Assembly: GCA_965262315.1 (NCBI GenBank)
Contig: CBDHFJ010000080.1
Location: 1-15,648 of the forward strand
Direction of reading: 5' to 3'
DNA: 15,648 bases
Origin: JBCCFK01 sp965262315
GTDB taxonomy: Bacteria; Actinomycetota; Acidimicrobiia; Acidimicrobiales; UBA8592
The translations under genes and the position numbers were made by a program. Position 1 is the stretch's first letter. Each line of letters begins with the position of its first letter. A model generated the notes under the pieces. That model saw only the letters and a program-made list of their open reading frames with translations. It had not been told where the DNA came from and made no database searches. Below, one piece after another: positions 7,350 to 14,344 of the stretch.

Positions 7350-8189
7350 ATGATCGACTCCTCTCGGGACGGCTCGGAGCCGTTGCTCGCGGTGCCGTCG
7401 GTGCGTGGCCAGCGGGGGCCGGAGAGCCGATATCGGCCTCCTCACGTCGCCGAGCTGGTTGCGGCGGAGTTGCGGCGCCGGATACTCGATGGCGAGCTCG
7501 CCGACGACGAGCTGCCACGCCAGGACAGCCTTCTCGAGGAGTTCGGGGTCTCGAAGCCGTCGATGCGTGAGGCCTTGCGCATCCTCGAGGCCGAGGGGCT
7601 GGTGTCGGTGCGGAGGGGCAAGGTCGGTGGCGCCATCGTGCATCGGCCGGGTGCCGGCAACGCTGCGCACACCTTGGGAATGGTCCTGCGGACGCAGAAC
7701 GTGCCCGTGCACGACCTCTCGTTCGCGCTCAACACCTTGGAGCCGCAGTGTGTGGCGCTTTGTGCCGGGCGAGAGGACCGTCACGAGAACGTCGTGCCGA
7801 GGTTGCGCGCCGTACAGGAAGCCGCCGAAGCCTGTATCGACGATGTTCGTGCGTTCACCGTCGTGTCGCGGCGCTTTCACGAGGAGATCGTCGCCTGCTG
7901 TGGCAACGCGACCATGACCCTCGTCGTCGGAGCCTTGGAGTCGGTCTGGTCGGCGCACGCAGAGGCATGGGCCGACCAGCATGCTCAGGAGGACAGGTTC
8001 CCCGACCTCGCCTACCGCACCCAAGGCCTCGAGGACCATGCGATCCTGCTCCGTCTCATCGAGGCCGGCGATGTCGCGGGAGCCACCCTCGAGGCCAAGC
8101 GTCACCTCCGTTGGTCGCCGGTCTACACGATCGACGAGGAGCACTCGGTGTTCCCGGCGCTGGTGTCCGAACAACCGCCGGCACCGTGA
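7350..8189 (+). CDS. GntR-family transcriptional regulator, FCD (FadR) subfamily
   Basis: A 279-residue DNA-binding regulator. The winged helix-turn-helix spans about residues 33-97 (VAELVAAELRRRI, LPRQDSLLEEFGVSKPSMREALRILEAEGLV). The all-helical FCD ligand domain follows (about 105-255), with H177 (RFHEEI), H230 (LEDHAILL) and H252 (KRHLRWS) at metal-ligand positions; the acidic residue usual four places before the first His seems to be S173. FCD regulators sense organic acids. The ATG at 7350 follows TACGCT (7335-7340) and could be leaderless; ATG at 7317 is an in-frame alternative. It diverges from the aldolase-like gene and overlaps the dioxygenase gene by GTGA, so it probably controls both. 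Confidence 0.92.
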   Translation: MIDSSRDGSEPLLAVPSVRGQRGPESRYRPPHVAELVAAELRRRILDGELADDELPRQDSLLEEFGVSKPSMREALRILEAEGLVSVRRGKVGGAIVHRPGAGNAAHTLGMVLRTQNVPVHDLSFALNTLEPQCVALCAGREDRHENVVPRLRAVQEAAEACIDDVRAFTVVSRRFHEEIVACCGNATMTLVVGALESVWSAHAEAWADQHAQEDRFPDLAYRTQGLEDHAILLRLIEAGDVAGATLEAKRHLRWSPVYTIDEEHSVFPALVSEQPPAP

Positions 8190-9001
8190 CCGTGGAGGCG
8201 CCGGCGACCCGGACGGCCGCTGCGGCGGTGGCCGAACACGGCTGGACGGTCATGCGTGACGCCGTCCCCGGGCAGCTGGTCGAGCAGCTCCGGGACGCAG
8301 TCGTCTCGACGACCGAGGAGACGGGTACACGCTTCGGAGGCAACACCTTTCTCGGCACGAACACCCAGCGCGTGTTCAACCTCCTGTCCCACCACGCAGA
8401 TTTCGCCGAGGTGCCCACGTTCGAACCGGTGCTGTCGGTGGCGGAGGAGGTGCTGGACGACGATCTGTTGCTCTCCTCGCTCACGGCGGTGCGCTCCCAC
8501 CCCGGCCAGGCGGCTCAGCCGTTGCACGCCGATGACGGTTCGATCCCCCTCGCCCGCCCCCATCAGCCCCTCGCCGTGGTCGCGATCTGGGCGCTCACGG
8601 ACTTCACGGTCGAAAACGGTGCAACCCGCCTGGTACCCGGGTCGCATCGTTTCGATCGCCGACCCCGTACCGGCGAGCAGGCCGAGACCATCGCCGTCCA
8701 GATGCAGGCCGGGAGCGTACTGATCTACAACGGGTCGGTCTGGCACGGCGGCGGCAGCAACGCCAGCGACGAGGAACGCACGTTCATCGTGTGCAACTAC
8801 TGCGCCGGCTGGCTGCGGCAGGAGGAGAGCCAACTCCTCGGTCTCGATCGAGCTGCTGTTGCGACCTTCGCCCCGCGGTTGCGGAGGTTGGTCGGGTACG
8901 GAACCTATCGGGGCCTGCAGGGCCACGTCGCCGGTGTGGATCCGGGCAGCTGGTTCGATGACGGGATCCAGCGCGACCTGGTCTGGAACCGGCTCCGCTG
9001 A
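8186..9001 (+). CDS. phytanoyl-CoA dioxygenase (PhyH)-family Fe(II)/2-oxoglutarate oxygenase
   Basis: A 271-residue putative oxygenase that would hydroxylate its substrate while turning 2-oxoglutarate and O2 into succinate and CO2. The iron site is H114-x-D116 (QPLHADDGS) and H187 (VWHGGGSN), with R198 (DEERTF) as the expected 2-oxoglutarate ligand. FTVENGATRLVPGSH (140-154) is the typical PhyH core. Size fits the family. The start is uncertain: GTG at 8186 overlaps the regulator stop (GTGA) but has no ribosome site, suggesting translational coupling; GTG at 8192 and ATG at 8252 are alternatives. Substrates of the family range from acyl-CoAs to small phosphonates and amino acids, so none is assigned here. 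Convergent with the AMP-forming ligase, 16 bases between the two genes. Confidence 0.88.
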   Translation: MTVEAPATRTAAAAVAEHGWTVMRDAVPGQLVEQLRDAVVSTTEETGTRFGGNTFLGTNTQRVFNLLSHHADFAEVPTFEPVLSVAEEVLDDDLLLSSLTAVRSHPGQAAQPLHADDGSIPLARPHQPLAVVAIWALTDFTVENGATRLVPGSHRFDRRPRTGEQAETIAVQMQAGSVLIYNGSVWHGGGSNASDEERTFIVCNYCAGWLRQEESQLLGLDRAAVATFAPRLRRLVGYGTYRGLQGHVAGVDPGSWFDDGIQRDLVWNRLR

Positions 9002-9022
9002 CCGGCTCGCACGGAGGTCAGC
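8997..9022. terminator. hairpin across the convergent stop codons
   Basis: GCTGACC (8997-9003) pairs with GGTCAGC (9016-9022); the stops of the dioxygenase and the ligase lie in opposite arms. It is symmetric and could serve both genes. No T-run. Confidence 0.4.
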
Positions 9023-10694
9023 CGAACCGCTCGGCGACGTCCTCGGCGATGCTGCCCTTGGCGATCTTTCCGCCGCTCGAGCGGGGCAGCGATGCGACGA
9101 CCACGAGTGCCTCCGGGCGGATCTCCTTCGACGTGCCGCGCGCTTCGAGGTGGGCGAGCAGGTCCTCCAGCGTCAGTTCCGCGTCGTCCTGACGAAGCTC
9201 GACGTAGATGCACACACGCTCGCCGAAGACCTCGTCGGGGATGGCGACGGCGGCTGACAGCCCCACTGCTGGATGCGTGTTCACCTCGTCTTCGACCTCG
9301 GTCGCCGAGATGTTCTTGCCGCCACGGATGATGAAGTCCGATATCCGGCCGGTCACGGTGAGGTAGCCGTCCGGGTCGATCCTGCACATGTCGCCCATCA
9401 GCATCCAGCCATCGGCGGTGAGCAGCCCGGTGTTCGCGTCCGGGTCGAGGTAGCCGAGGCAGGTTGCAGGCCCGCGGCACGCCGGCCTGCCCTCGCCCTC
9501 GGTCGGCGTCTCGCCCGCCGCGTCATACAGCCGCACCTGCATCTCCGGGACGACCTGACCGGCGGTCGTGAGGCGGCGTTCGTCGTCGTCGCCGAGCTTG
9601 GTGCCGGACAAGACGCCGGTCTCGTTGGATCCGTAGAACTGCAGCACGGAGCATCCCGTCAGATCCTCGAAGTCTCGGGCACGTGCCGTCGGCACGGCCT
9701 CGCCACCGGTGAACATCGTGCGCAGCGACGAGAGGTCGTGGCGAGCGAACGCGGGCTCGTTGAGCATCATCAGGAACTGAGTGCTGACGCAGCACAGCAT
9801 GGTGACCCGATGTCGCTCGATCGCAGCGACGGCTGCTGCGGCGTCGAATCGCTCGGTCACCACGATGGGCGCACCGAGCAGGATCGGTGTGAAGTGCGAT
9901 GTCCACAGTCCGAAGCCGAACGGCGCAGGCACCAGCGACATCAGCATCTCGTCTTCGGCGAGTTCGCCGTGGCGGACGGCGAGGGTGTGGAAATAGATCC
10001 AGCGGTTCTGGAAGTGAAGCACGCACTTGGGAAGCCCGGTCGTTCCCGACGTCGAGTTGATGAAGCTCAAGTCGTCGGGACCGATACGGCGGTCGTCGAA
10101 CGTCGTGCCGAGAGGAGCGGGGGTTGCCATTCGTGCGTCGTCGACCATGATCGCTGCGTCGGGTTGTGCCTCCACGACCGGCAGGGCGATGTGACGGTCG
10201 AGCTCGATGCCAAGGTCCATCAGTGCCGTGCGGAGGTCAGCAGCGGCTCGTCCGCGGTGTTCGCGCAAGGTGATGAGCGTCGCTGCGCCAGTGGAACGGA
10301 GCAGGTGGGCGATCTCGCGGTCGCCGGCACGAGCGCCGATGCCGACGGTCACGACGCCGGCCTTCTCCAGCGCGAGATACGTGGCGTGGACCGTGGCGCC
10401 GTCGGGGAGCAGGACCGCGACACGCTGGCCCGGATCGATGCCGAGCGCACAGATCACCCCGGCGATGCGGTCGCTCTGCTCGTCGAGCGCTGACCACGAC
10501 ATCGTGCCCTGGTCGGCGATGTAGGCGGGGGCGTCCGGTTTGGCGCGAGCGTGACGCCGAAGGTGATCGACGAGGGTCTCCTCACCCCACCAGCCTGCGG
10601 CTCGATAGGCCACGGCATCGTCGGGGTCGACGGCATTGCGGAAGCGTTGTTGGAACACGGCCGCCGGATCGGCGGCAGGGGTGTCTGCTCGCAT
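9018..10694 (-). CDS. AMP-forming acyl-CoA synthetase / acid-CoA ligase
   Basis: A 558-residue enzyme of the adenylate-forming superfamily that activates an acid to acyl-AMP and then acyl-CoA. The motifs are the P-loop NSTSGTTGLPK (213-223), A5 YGSNETG (354-360, Asn where Thr is usual), A7 GWMLMGD (429-435), the hinge GRISDFIIRGGKNISATEVE (449-468) and the catalytic lysine K543 in SSGGKIAKG. Length is typical. The N-terminal part (AVAYRAAGWWGEETLVDHLRRHARAKPD...) resembles cyclohexanecarboxylate/dihydroxybenzoate-type ligases, so a cyclic or aromatic acid is possible. ATG at 10692-10694 has CAGGA upstream; ATG at 10775 would reach into the promoter region. It diverges from the ABC importer. 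It is the second acid-activating enzyme in the window, with a chemistry unlike the ADP-forming one. Confidence 0.93.
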   Translation of the reverse strand: MRADTPAADPAAVFQQRFRNAVDPDDAVAYRAAGWWGEETLVDHLRRHARAKPDAPAYIADQGTMSWSALDEQSDRIAGVICALGIDPGQRVAVLLPDGATVHATYLALEKAGVVTVGIGARAGDREIAHLLRSTGAATLITLREHRGRAAADLRTALMDLGIELDRHIALPVVEAQPDAAIMVDDARMATPAPLGTTFDDRRIGPDDLSFINSTSGTTGLPKCVLHFQNRWIYFHTLAVRHGELAEDEMLMSLVPAPFGFGLWTSHFTPILLGAPIVVTERFDAAAAVAAIERHRVTMLCCVSTQFLMMLNEPAFARHDLSSLRTMFTGGEAVPTARARDFEDLTGCSVLQFYGSNETGVLSGTKLGDDDERRLTTAGQVVPEMQVRLYDAAGETPTEGEGRPACRGPATCLGYLDPDANTGLLTADGWMLMGDMCRIDPDGYLTVTGRISDFIIRGGKNISATEVEDEVNTHPAVGLSAAVAIPDEVFGERVCIYVELRQDDAELTLEDLLAHLEARGTSKEIRPEALVVVASLPRSSGGKIAKGSIAEDVAERFG

Positions 10695-10846
10695 CTGCAC
10701 GTCCTGCGGGGCTCCTCGCGCCGCAGCAACCCTCCCATCACCCGAATGATCAAATCTTCTAGAGGATACTTGCACATCGGGAGCTGGGCCGAAAGAATGA
10801 CATCGCCGGCAGACGAGCCGGCCACCAGAACCAGGGGGGCTTCTCG
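10695..10846. promoter_or_regulatory. divergent control region between ligase and ABC importer
   Basis: A 152-base gap with no gene. It holds TGATCA (10748-10753), the near-palindrome ATC-T-TCTAGA-G-GAT (10754-10767), a -10-like GATACT (10765-10770) on the plus strand and TATCCT on the minus strand over the same bases. A hairpin GCCGGC-N6-GCCGGC (10805-10822) sits in the leader of the ABC operon, and AGGGGGG (10833-10839) serves its GTG. The -35 elements are not clear. Confidence 0.5.
10754..10767. repeat. near-palindromic operator candidate
   Basis: ATCTTCTAGAGGAT is symmetric at six of seven pairs. The first ten bases resemble ATCTTCTATA at 7272-7281 in the other divergent promoter. It overlaps both -10-like hexamers. 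Confidence 0.35.
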
Positions 10847-11728
10847 GTGCAACAGTCTGGCCGCCCGGTCAAGATCTCTGCTCGAGCTGTCGAGCGCCAC
10901 TTCGGCGGTGGCAAGGACCGAGACATCCACGCGCTCGGCCCGTTGGATCTCGACATCGTCGACGGCGAGTTCGTCTGCATCGTGGGCCCGTCGGGCTGCG
11001 GCAAGAGCACCTTCCTGCGCATGCTCGCCGGGTTGATCCGGCCGAGCGGCGGAGAGATCGAGATCGCCGTCCGCAGTACCGGTCACGCCACGGCCATGGT
11101 GTTCCAGGACTACTCGATCTTCCCCTGGAAGAAGGTCATCGACAACGTCCGCTACGGCCTCGATGTCGAGGGAGTGCCGAAGAAGCAGGGCAACGAGCGG
11201 GCCATGACCTACCTGCGCAAGCTGGGTCTGGGTGACCGGTCCAAGTCCTACCCCGACACCCTCTCCGGTGGCATGAAGCAGAGAGTCGCCATCGCCCGGG
11301 CCCTGGCCATCGAGCCCGAGATCCTGCTGATGGACGAGCCCTTCGCCGCCCTCGACGCCCAGATGCGCCAGATTCTCCAGAACGAACTGCTCGCGCTGTG
11401 GGAGGCCGACCGCCGCACGGTGGTGTTCATCACCCACAGCCTGGAGGAGGCCATCTTGCTCGGCGACCGGGTGCTGGTGATGTCATCGCGTCCCGGCCGC
11501 ATCATCGCCGAGAAGCCCGTCCCGTTCGAGCGGCCTCGCCCACACGAGCTGCGTGGATCGATCGAGTTCGCCCAGCTCAGCGCCGAGCTGTGGGAGCTGT
11601 TGCGGGCCGAGGTCGAAACCGATCTGGCCACGACCGGGGGAGGGGAGGACGATCCCGAGCGTCGTGACGACTCCGGTCGGGGCGTTCGGGCCTCTCGGGC
11701 CAAGCTGGAGGAGGCGGCCGGGTGGTGA
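10847..11728 (+). CDS. ABC importer ATPase, SsuB/TauB/NrtD type
   Basis: The 293-residue ATP-hydrolysing subunit of an importer for a small organic or inorganic anion. The motifs are Walker A GPSGCGKST (47-55), Q-loop Q87 (VFQDYSIFPWKKV), signature LSGGMKQR (139-146), Walker B LLMDEP (160-165) with FAALDAQ as D-loop, and the switch H197 (ITHSLEEA). FPWKKVIDNVRYGL is the typical contact with the permease in this subfamily. After residue 255 comes a charged tail of about 38 residues, longer than usual. The GTG start at 10847 has AGGGGGG eight bases upstream. Its stop overlaps the start of the permease gene. Substrate ranges of the family include sulfonates, taurine, nitrate, thiamine precursors and aromatic acids. 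Confidence 0.93.
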   Translation: MQQSGRPVKISARAVERHFGGGKDRDIHALGPLDLDIVDGEFVCIVGPSGCGKSTFLRMLAGLIRPSGGEIEIAVRSTGHATAMVFQDYSIFPWKKVIDNVRYGLDVEGVPKKQGNERAMTYLRKLGLGDRSKSYPDTLSGGMKQRVAIARALAIEPEILLMDEPFAALDAQMRQILQNELLALWEADRRTVVFITHSLEEAILLGDRVLVMSSRPGRIIAEKPVPFERPRPHELRGSIEFAQLSAELWELLRAEVETDLATTGGGEDDPERRDDSGRGVRASRAKLEEAAGW

Positions 11729-12606
11729 CGACCGACGACCGGCCGGCGACGTCGGCCGCCACGAAGGTCATTCGCCATGTGCCCGCCAAGGCCGACCGCG
11801 ACCCGGTGGGTCACCTGCGTCGCCGCCGGATCATCGAGACCTCGCTGGCCATCGGGTTTCCGGTTGCGCTGCTGGTGCTCTGGCAGGTGGCGTCGGTCCA
11901 GGGGTGGATCAACCGAACCTTCTACCCGGCGCCGACCGACATCTTCACCGAGATGCGCGAGACCTTCCAGGAGAACCCGAAGGGGAACTGGTGGGTCGAC
12001 ATCGGCATCAGCGTGCGGCGGATGCTCTGGGGCTACGTCTGGGGGGTGTTGGTCGGCTTGGCTTTCGGCGTGTCGATGGGCATGTCCCGCACCCTCCGGG
12101 TGATGCTCGAGCCCACGCTCAACGCCCTCTACACGGTGCCCAAGTTGGCCCTCATCGGGATCTTCCTCATCATCCTGGGGTTCGACGACACCCCGCTCAT
12201 CGCGGTCATCGCCGTCACCGTCTTCTTCTTCGTCTGGATCCAGTCGATGGCCGCGGTCATGAGTGTCTCGACCCAGCTTCAGGAGGCGGCGCTCTCCTTC
12301 GGGTCGTCGCGCTGGCAGCTGTTCCGGCACGTGGTCTTCCCGGCCTCGTTGCCGCAGATCTTCGTCGGGCTTCGGGTCTCGGCCGGCGTGGGCGTGCTGG
12401 TGATGATCGGCGCTGAGTTCGTCTTCGCGCCCGGGGCACAGGGGGTGGGCTACCGCATCAACAACGCCCGCACGGTGTTCGACCCGCTCCAGGCCTACGT
12501 GGGGCTGGTGGTATCCGCCGTGCTGGGGGTCGTGTTCGTGAGCCTCATCAAGCTGTTGGCGTACGTCACGTTGCCCTGGTCCCGCAACAACCAAGGATCC
12601 TCATGA
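11722..12606 (+). CDS. ABC importer permease, SsuC/TauC type
   Basis: A 294-residue membrane subunit (binding-protein-dependent transport family). A charged N-terminus of about 38 residues is followed by hydrophobic segments at about 42-58, 101-120, 139-153, 158-179, 220-235 and 259-281, fitting six helices. The EAA loop that docks to the ATPase is QEAALSFGSSRWQLFRHVVFPASLPQIFVGLR (187-218). GTG at 11722 is preceded by GGAGGAGG at seven bases; the next codon, GTG at 11725, overlaps the ATPase stop as GTGA, and either could start. It belongs with the ATPase and the lipoprotein. Its stop forms ATGA with a nine-codon ORF leading to the next gene. Confidence 0.93.
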   Translation: MVTTDDRPATSAATKVIRHVPAKADRDPVGHLRRRRIIETSLAIGFPVALLVLWQVASVQGWINRTFYPAPTDIFTEMRETFQENPKGNWWVDIGISVRRMLWGYVWGVLVGLAFGVSMGMSRTLRVMLEPTLNALYTVPKLALIGIFLIILGFDDTPLIAVIAVTVFFFVWIQSMAAVMSVSTQLQEAALSFGSSRWQLFRHVVFPASLPQIFVGLRVSAGVGVLVMIGAEFVFAPGAQGVGYRINNARTVFDPLQAYVGLVVSAVLGVVFVSLIKLLAYVTLPWSRNNQGSS

Positions 12607-12628
12607 ATCGACAATGGAGGGAAGACCC

Positions 12629-13933
12629 ATGAGCAAACACTGGATGAAACTGGTAGCGAGCCTGCTCGCCCTGTCACTCATCGCTGCGGCCTGCGGCGAC
12701 GATGACGACGGCGCCGACTCGACCGAGCCTGAGCCAACGACAGACGCTGCCGCCGACGGCGGTGAGGAAGGCGAGACCGACGGCGGTGAGGAAGGCGAGA
12801 CCGACGGCGGTGAGGAAGGCGAGACCGACGGCGGTGAGGAAGGCGAGGCCGGCGAAACGACGGCGGGCTTCGTCGAGGGCTGTGACGAGGGATCGGTCAC
12901 CGATCCGACGATCATCGACCCGTCCCGCGAGGTGGCCCGATGTGAGCCCGGCTTCCCGGCACCGCAGCCTCTCGACGAGACCGAGACCGTCGTCGTGTCG
13001 TCGGCCTTCCGGCTCGAGTTCAACTCGCCCTTGCTGCTCGCCATCTCCCAGGGTGAGTTCGAGAAGGAGAACCTGGAGATCGAGTTCGTCGACGTCGGGT
13101 ACTCCGACGCCGTGCCCCAGATGGCCTCCGGAGACATCGACGTGGCCGTCGGTGGTATCGAGATCGCCCTGTTCAACGCCGGCAACCTCGACCTGCCGGT
13201 GAAGGTGATCATGGGCAACTACTACCCACCCGACGCCGGCAACTACGACGTGCCCCAGACTGGCCTGTGGTGCCGCCGCGACGCCTTCTCGGATCCCGAG
13301 AACCCCGATCTGGCAGAGATCCCCGGCCTGACCTGGTCCTCGTCGGTCGGCAAGGGCTCGGTCTCGGTGTACTACAGCGTGTCCGAGATCGAACGCCAGC
13401 TCGGCGAGGAGATCGACATCAGCGACACCGTCATCGAGGGCATTCGCAGTGCCGACGCTCTGACCGCGTTGCAGAACAACGGAGTGCAGTGTGCGGTGAT
13501 CCTCGATCCCTTGTGGCTCGAGCTCGCCGACGATGATCAGTACTTCCTGGCCGCCAGCCAGACGCCCGGCGAGCCGCTGGGTCAGTACTCGTTCGGCTCC
13601 CGGATGTTCGAGAACCGTGAGGTTGGCCTGGCCTTCACCCGGGCGTTCCTGCGCACGATCAACACCTACTTCCAGGACGACTACCACGCCGACGACGAGG
13701 TGATGGCCCTGATCTCCGAGGAGATCGATCAGCCGGTCGACCAGCTGCGGCTCGTTCCCTCGTTGGTGATGGACTGGGAGATGCGCGAGGGCACCACGAC
13801 CCGGGTGCAGGAGCTGTTCATCGACACGGGGACGATCACCGACTTCGCCGAGCCGGTGTCGGAGGATCAGTTGGTGGACCGCAGCTTCTACTACGAGGTG
13901 GTCACCGGCAGTCCCGACAGCCCGTTCGGCTGA
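12629..13933 (+). CDS. ABC importer substrate-binding lipoprotein, NMT1/SsuA/TauA type
   Basis: A 434-residue exported binding protein. The signal peptide MSKHWMKLVASLLALSLIAA ends at a lipobox with lipid-accepting C22. A disordered acidic linker (23-80) with DGGEEGET repeated four times holds the protein off the membrane. The binding domain runs from about residue 118 (ETVVVSSAFRLEFNSPLLLAISQGEFEKENLEIEFVDV) with the family core QMASGDIDVAVGGIEIALFNAG (164-185). Four cysteines (C85, C105, C215, C288) in the exported part may form disulfides. It is longer than SsuA/TauA (about 320-340), mainly through the linker and the region up to residue 117. ATG at 12629 has GGAGGGAAG upstream; ATG at 12614 is in frame but lies within that site. 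It gives the importer its specificity; the ligand is unknown. Confidence 0.92.
   Translation: MSKHWMKLVASLLALSLIAAACGDDDDGADSTEPEPTTDAAADGGEEGETDGGEEGETDGGEEGETDGGEEGEAGETTAGFVEGCDEGSVTDPTIIDPSREVARCEPGFPAPQPLDETETVVVSSAFRLEFNSPLLLAISQGEFEKENLEIEFVDVGYSDAVPQMASGDIDVAVGGIEIALFNAGNLDLPVKVIMGNYYPPDAGNYDVPQTGLWCRRDAFSDPENPDLAEIPGLTWSSSVGKGSVSVYYSVSEIERQLGEEIDISDTVIEGIRSADALTALQNNGVQCAVILDPLWLELADDDQYFLAASQTPGEPLGQYSFGSRMFENREVGLAFTRAFLRTINTYFQDDYHADDEVMALISEEIDQPVDQLRLVPSLVMDWEMREGTTTRVQELFIDTGTITDFAEPVSEDQLVDRSFYYEVVTGSPDSPFG
12755..12850 (+). repeat. 24-bp tandem repeat, four copies, in the lipoprotein gene
   Basis: The unit begins GACGGCGGTGAGGAAGGCGA and ends GACC. Copies at 12755-12778, 12779-12802 and 12803-12826 are identical; the fourth (12827-12850) differs by one base (GACC to GGCC). 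It encodes DGGEEGET units, so copy number changes would keep frame. Confidence 0.95.
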
Positions 13934-13950
13934 ACCCGGTCAGGCATCAG

Positions 13951-13978
13951 GGCCTCGGATCGGCCGATCCGCGAGGCC
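13951..13978 (+). terminator. hairpin after the ABC operon
   Basis: GGCCT plus CGGATCGG (13951-13963) pair with CCGATCCG plus AGGCC (13964-13978, two bases bulged), starting 17 bases after the lipoprotein stop. The inner 16 bases are a perfect palindrome. No T-run. Confidence 0.5.
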
Positions 13979-14014
13979 GCAGCAGGCGGCTGAGCAACCA
14001 GTCCCCCTCCGGGA

Positions 14015-14054
14015 TCGACAGCCCTGGGGTGCGAGAGCGCCCCAGGGCTGTCGA
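14015..14054. terminator. long hairpin with GAGA tetraloop
   Basis: An 18-pair stem with one G-U (TCGACAGCCCTGGGGTGC at 14015-14032 with its partner at 14037-14054) is closed by the GNRA loop GAGA. An outer helix GCTGAG (13989-13994) with CTCAGC (14055-14060) stacks on its 3' side. Probably the main terminator of the ABC operon, though no T-run follows. Confidence 0.65.
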
Positions 14055-14220
14055 CTCAGCAGGAGCTCGACGTCCGGGCCGTTGATGTCGGTGCCGTAGA
14101 GGCGGTCGAGCGTGCTGGCTCCGAGACGCCGAGGGAGGGGACGAGGTGGATCGGTGGCGTCGGTGTGAGTGCGTGTCGGTTGCCGGGCGGGGTCGGCGGT
14201 AAGGACCGCGACTGGTCGCA

Positions 14221-14243
14221 ACGACTACCTGACAGGTCGTCGT
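14221..14243. promoter_or_regulatory. 23-bp palindrome, operator candidate
   Basis: Left arm ACGAC-T-ACCTG and right arm CAGGT-C-GTCGT around central A14232: ten of eleven positions are symmetric. It lies about 100 bases before the DeoR gene. Such symmetry and length fit a dimer-binding site; which regulator binds is not known. Confidence 0.5.
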
Positions 14244-14307
14244 GGCGATCTGGGCGTCGAGGCCGCCGCCCGGCAGCTCGGTGGCGACGACCGCGCGGCC
14301 GCTCATC

Positions 14308-14337
14308 TTGCTGTGCGTTCGTGTGAGAAATTACACT
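14308..14337 (+). promoter_or_regulatory. promoter of the DeoR/rhaI operon
   Basis: TTGCTG (14308-14313), 18 bases, TACACT (14332-14337), then seven bases to the ATG at 14345. There is no ribosome site, so a leaderless transcript is expected. GTGT...ACAC (14321-14336) makes an imperfect inverted repeat over the -10, suited to autoregulation. Confidence 0.55.
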
Positions 14338-14344
14338 TTCGGTC

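Larger units (their letters stand above)
13934..14344. other. 411-base gap with hairpins and palindromes, no convincing gene
   Basis: No plus-strand gene is seen. Minus-strand frames exist, but the most protein-like pieces (VVATELPGGGLDAQIATTT from 14306, and LYGTDINGPDVELL ending near 14056) lie in different frames and read into hairpins, so at best this is a decayed gene. The gap holds terminator hairpins at 13951-13978 and 14015-14054, a hairpin with a bulged stem around AAGG at 14192-14212, a 23-bp palindrome at 14221-14243 and the promoter of the DeoR gene. Confidence 0.6.

Noticed and set aside
6990..8174. Minus-strand frame of 394 codons
   Set aside because: Covers the aldolase start, the promoter and the GntR gene in the wrong frame; no domain seen.
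11248..12594. Minus-strand frame of 448 codons
   Set aside because: Antisense to the ABC ATPase and permease, which have clear motifs; the translation is His/Asp/Arg-rich with no recognisable domain.
12755..12850. Tandem repeat as a CRISPR array
   Set aside because: Units are directly adjacent without spacers and lie in frame within a gene.
12674..13687. Minus-strand frame of 337 codons with its own repeat
   Set aside because: The repeat is the complement of the lipoprotein linker repeat; the plus frame has signal peptide, lipobox and binding-protein core.
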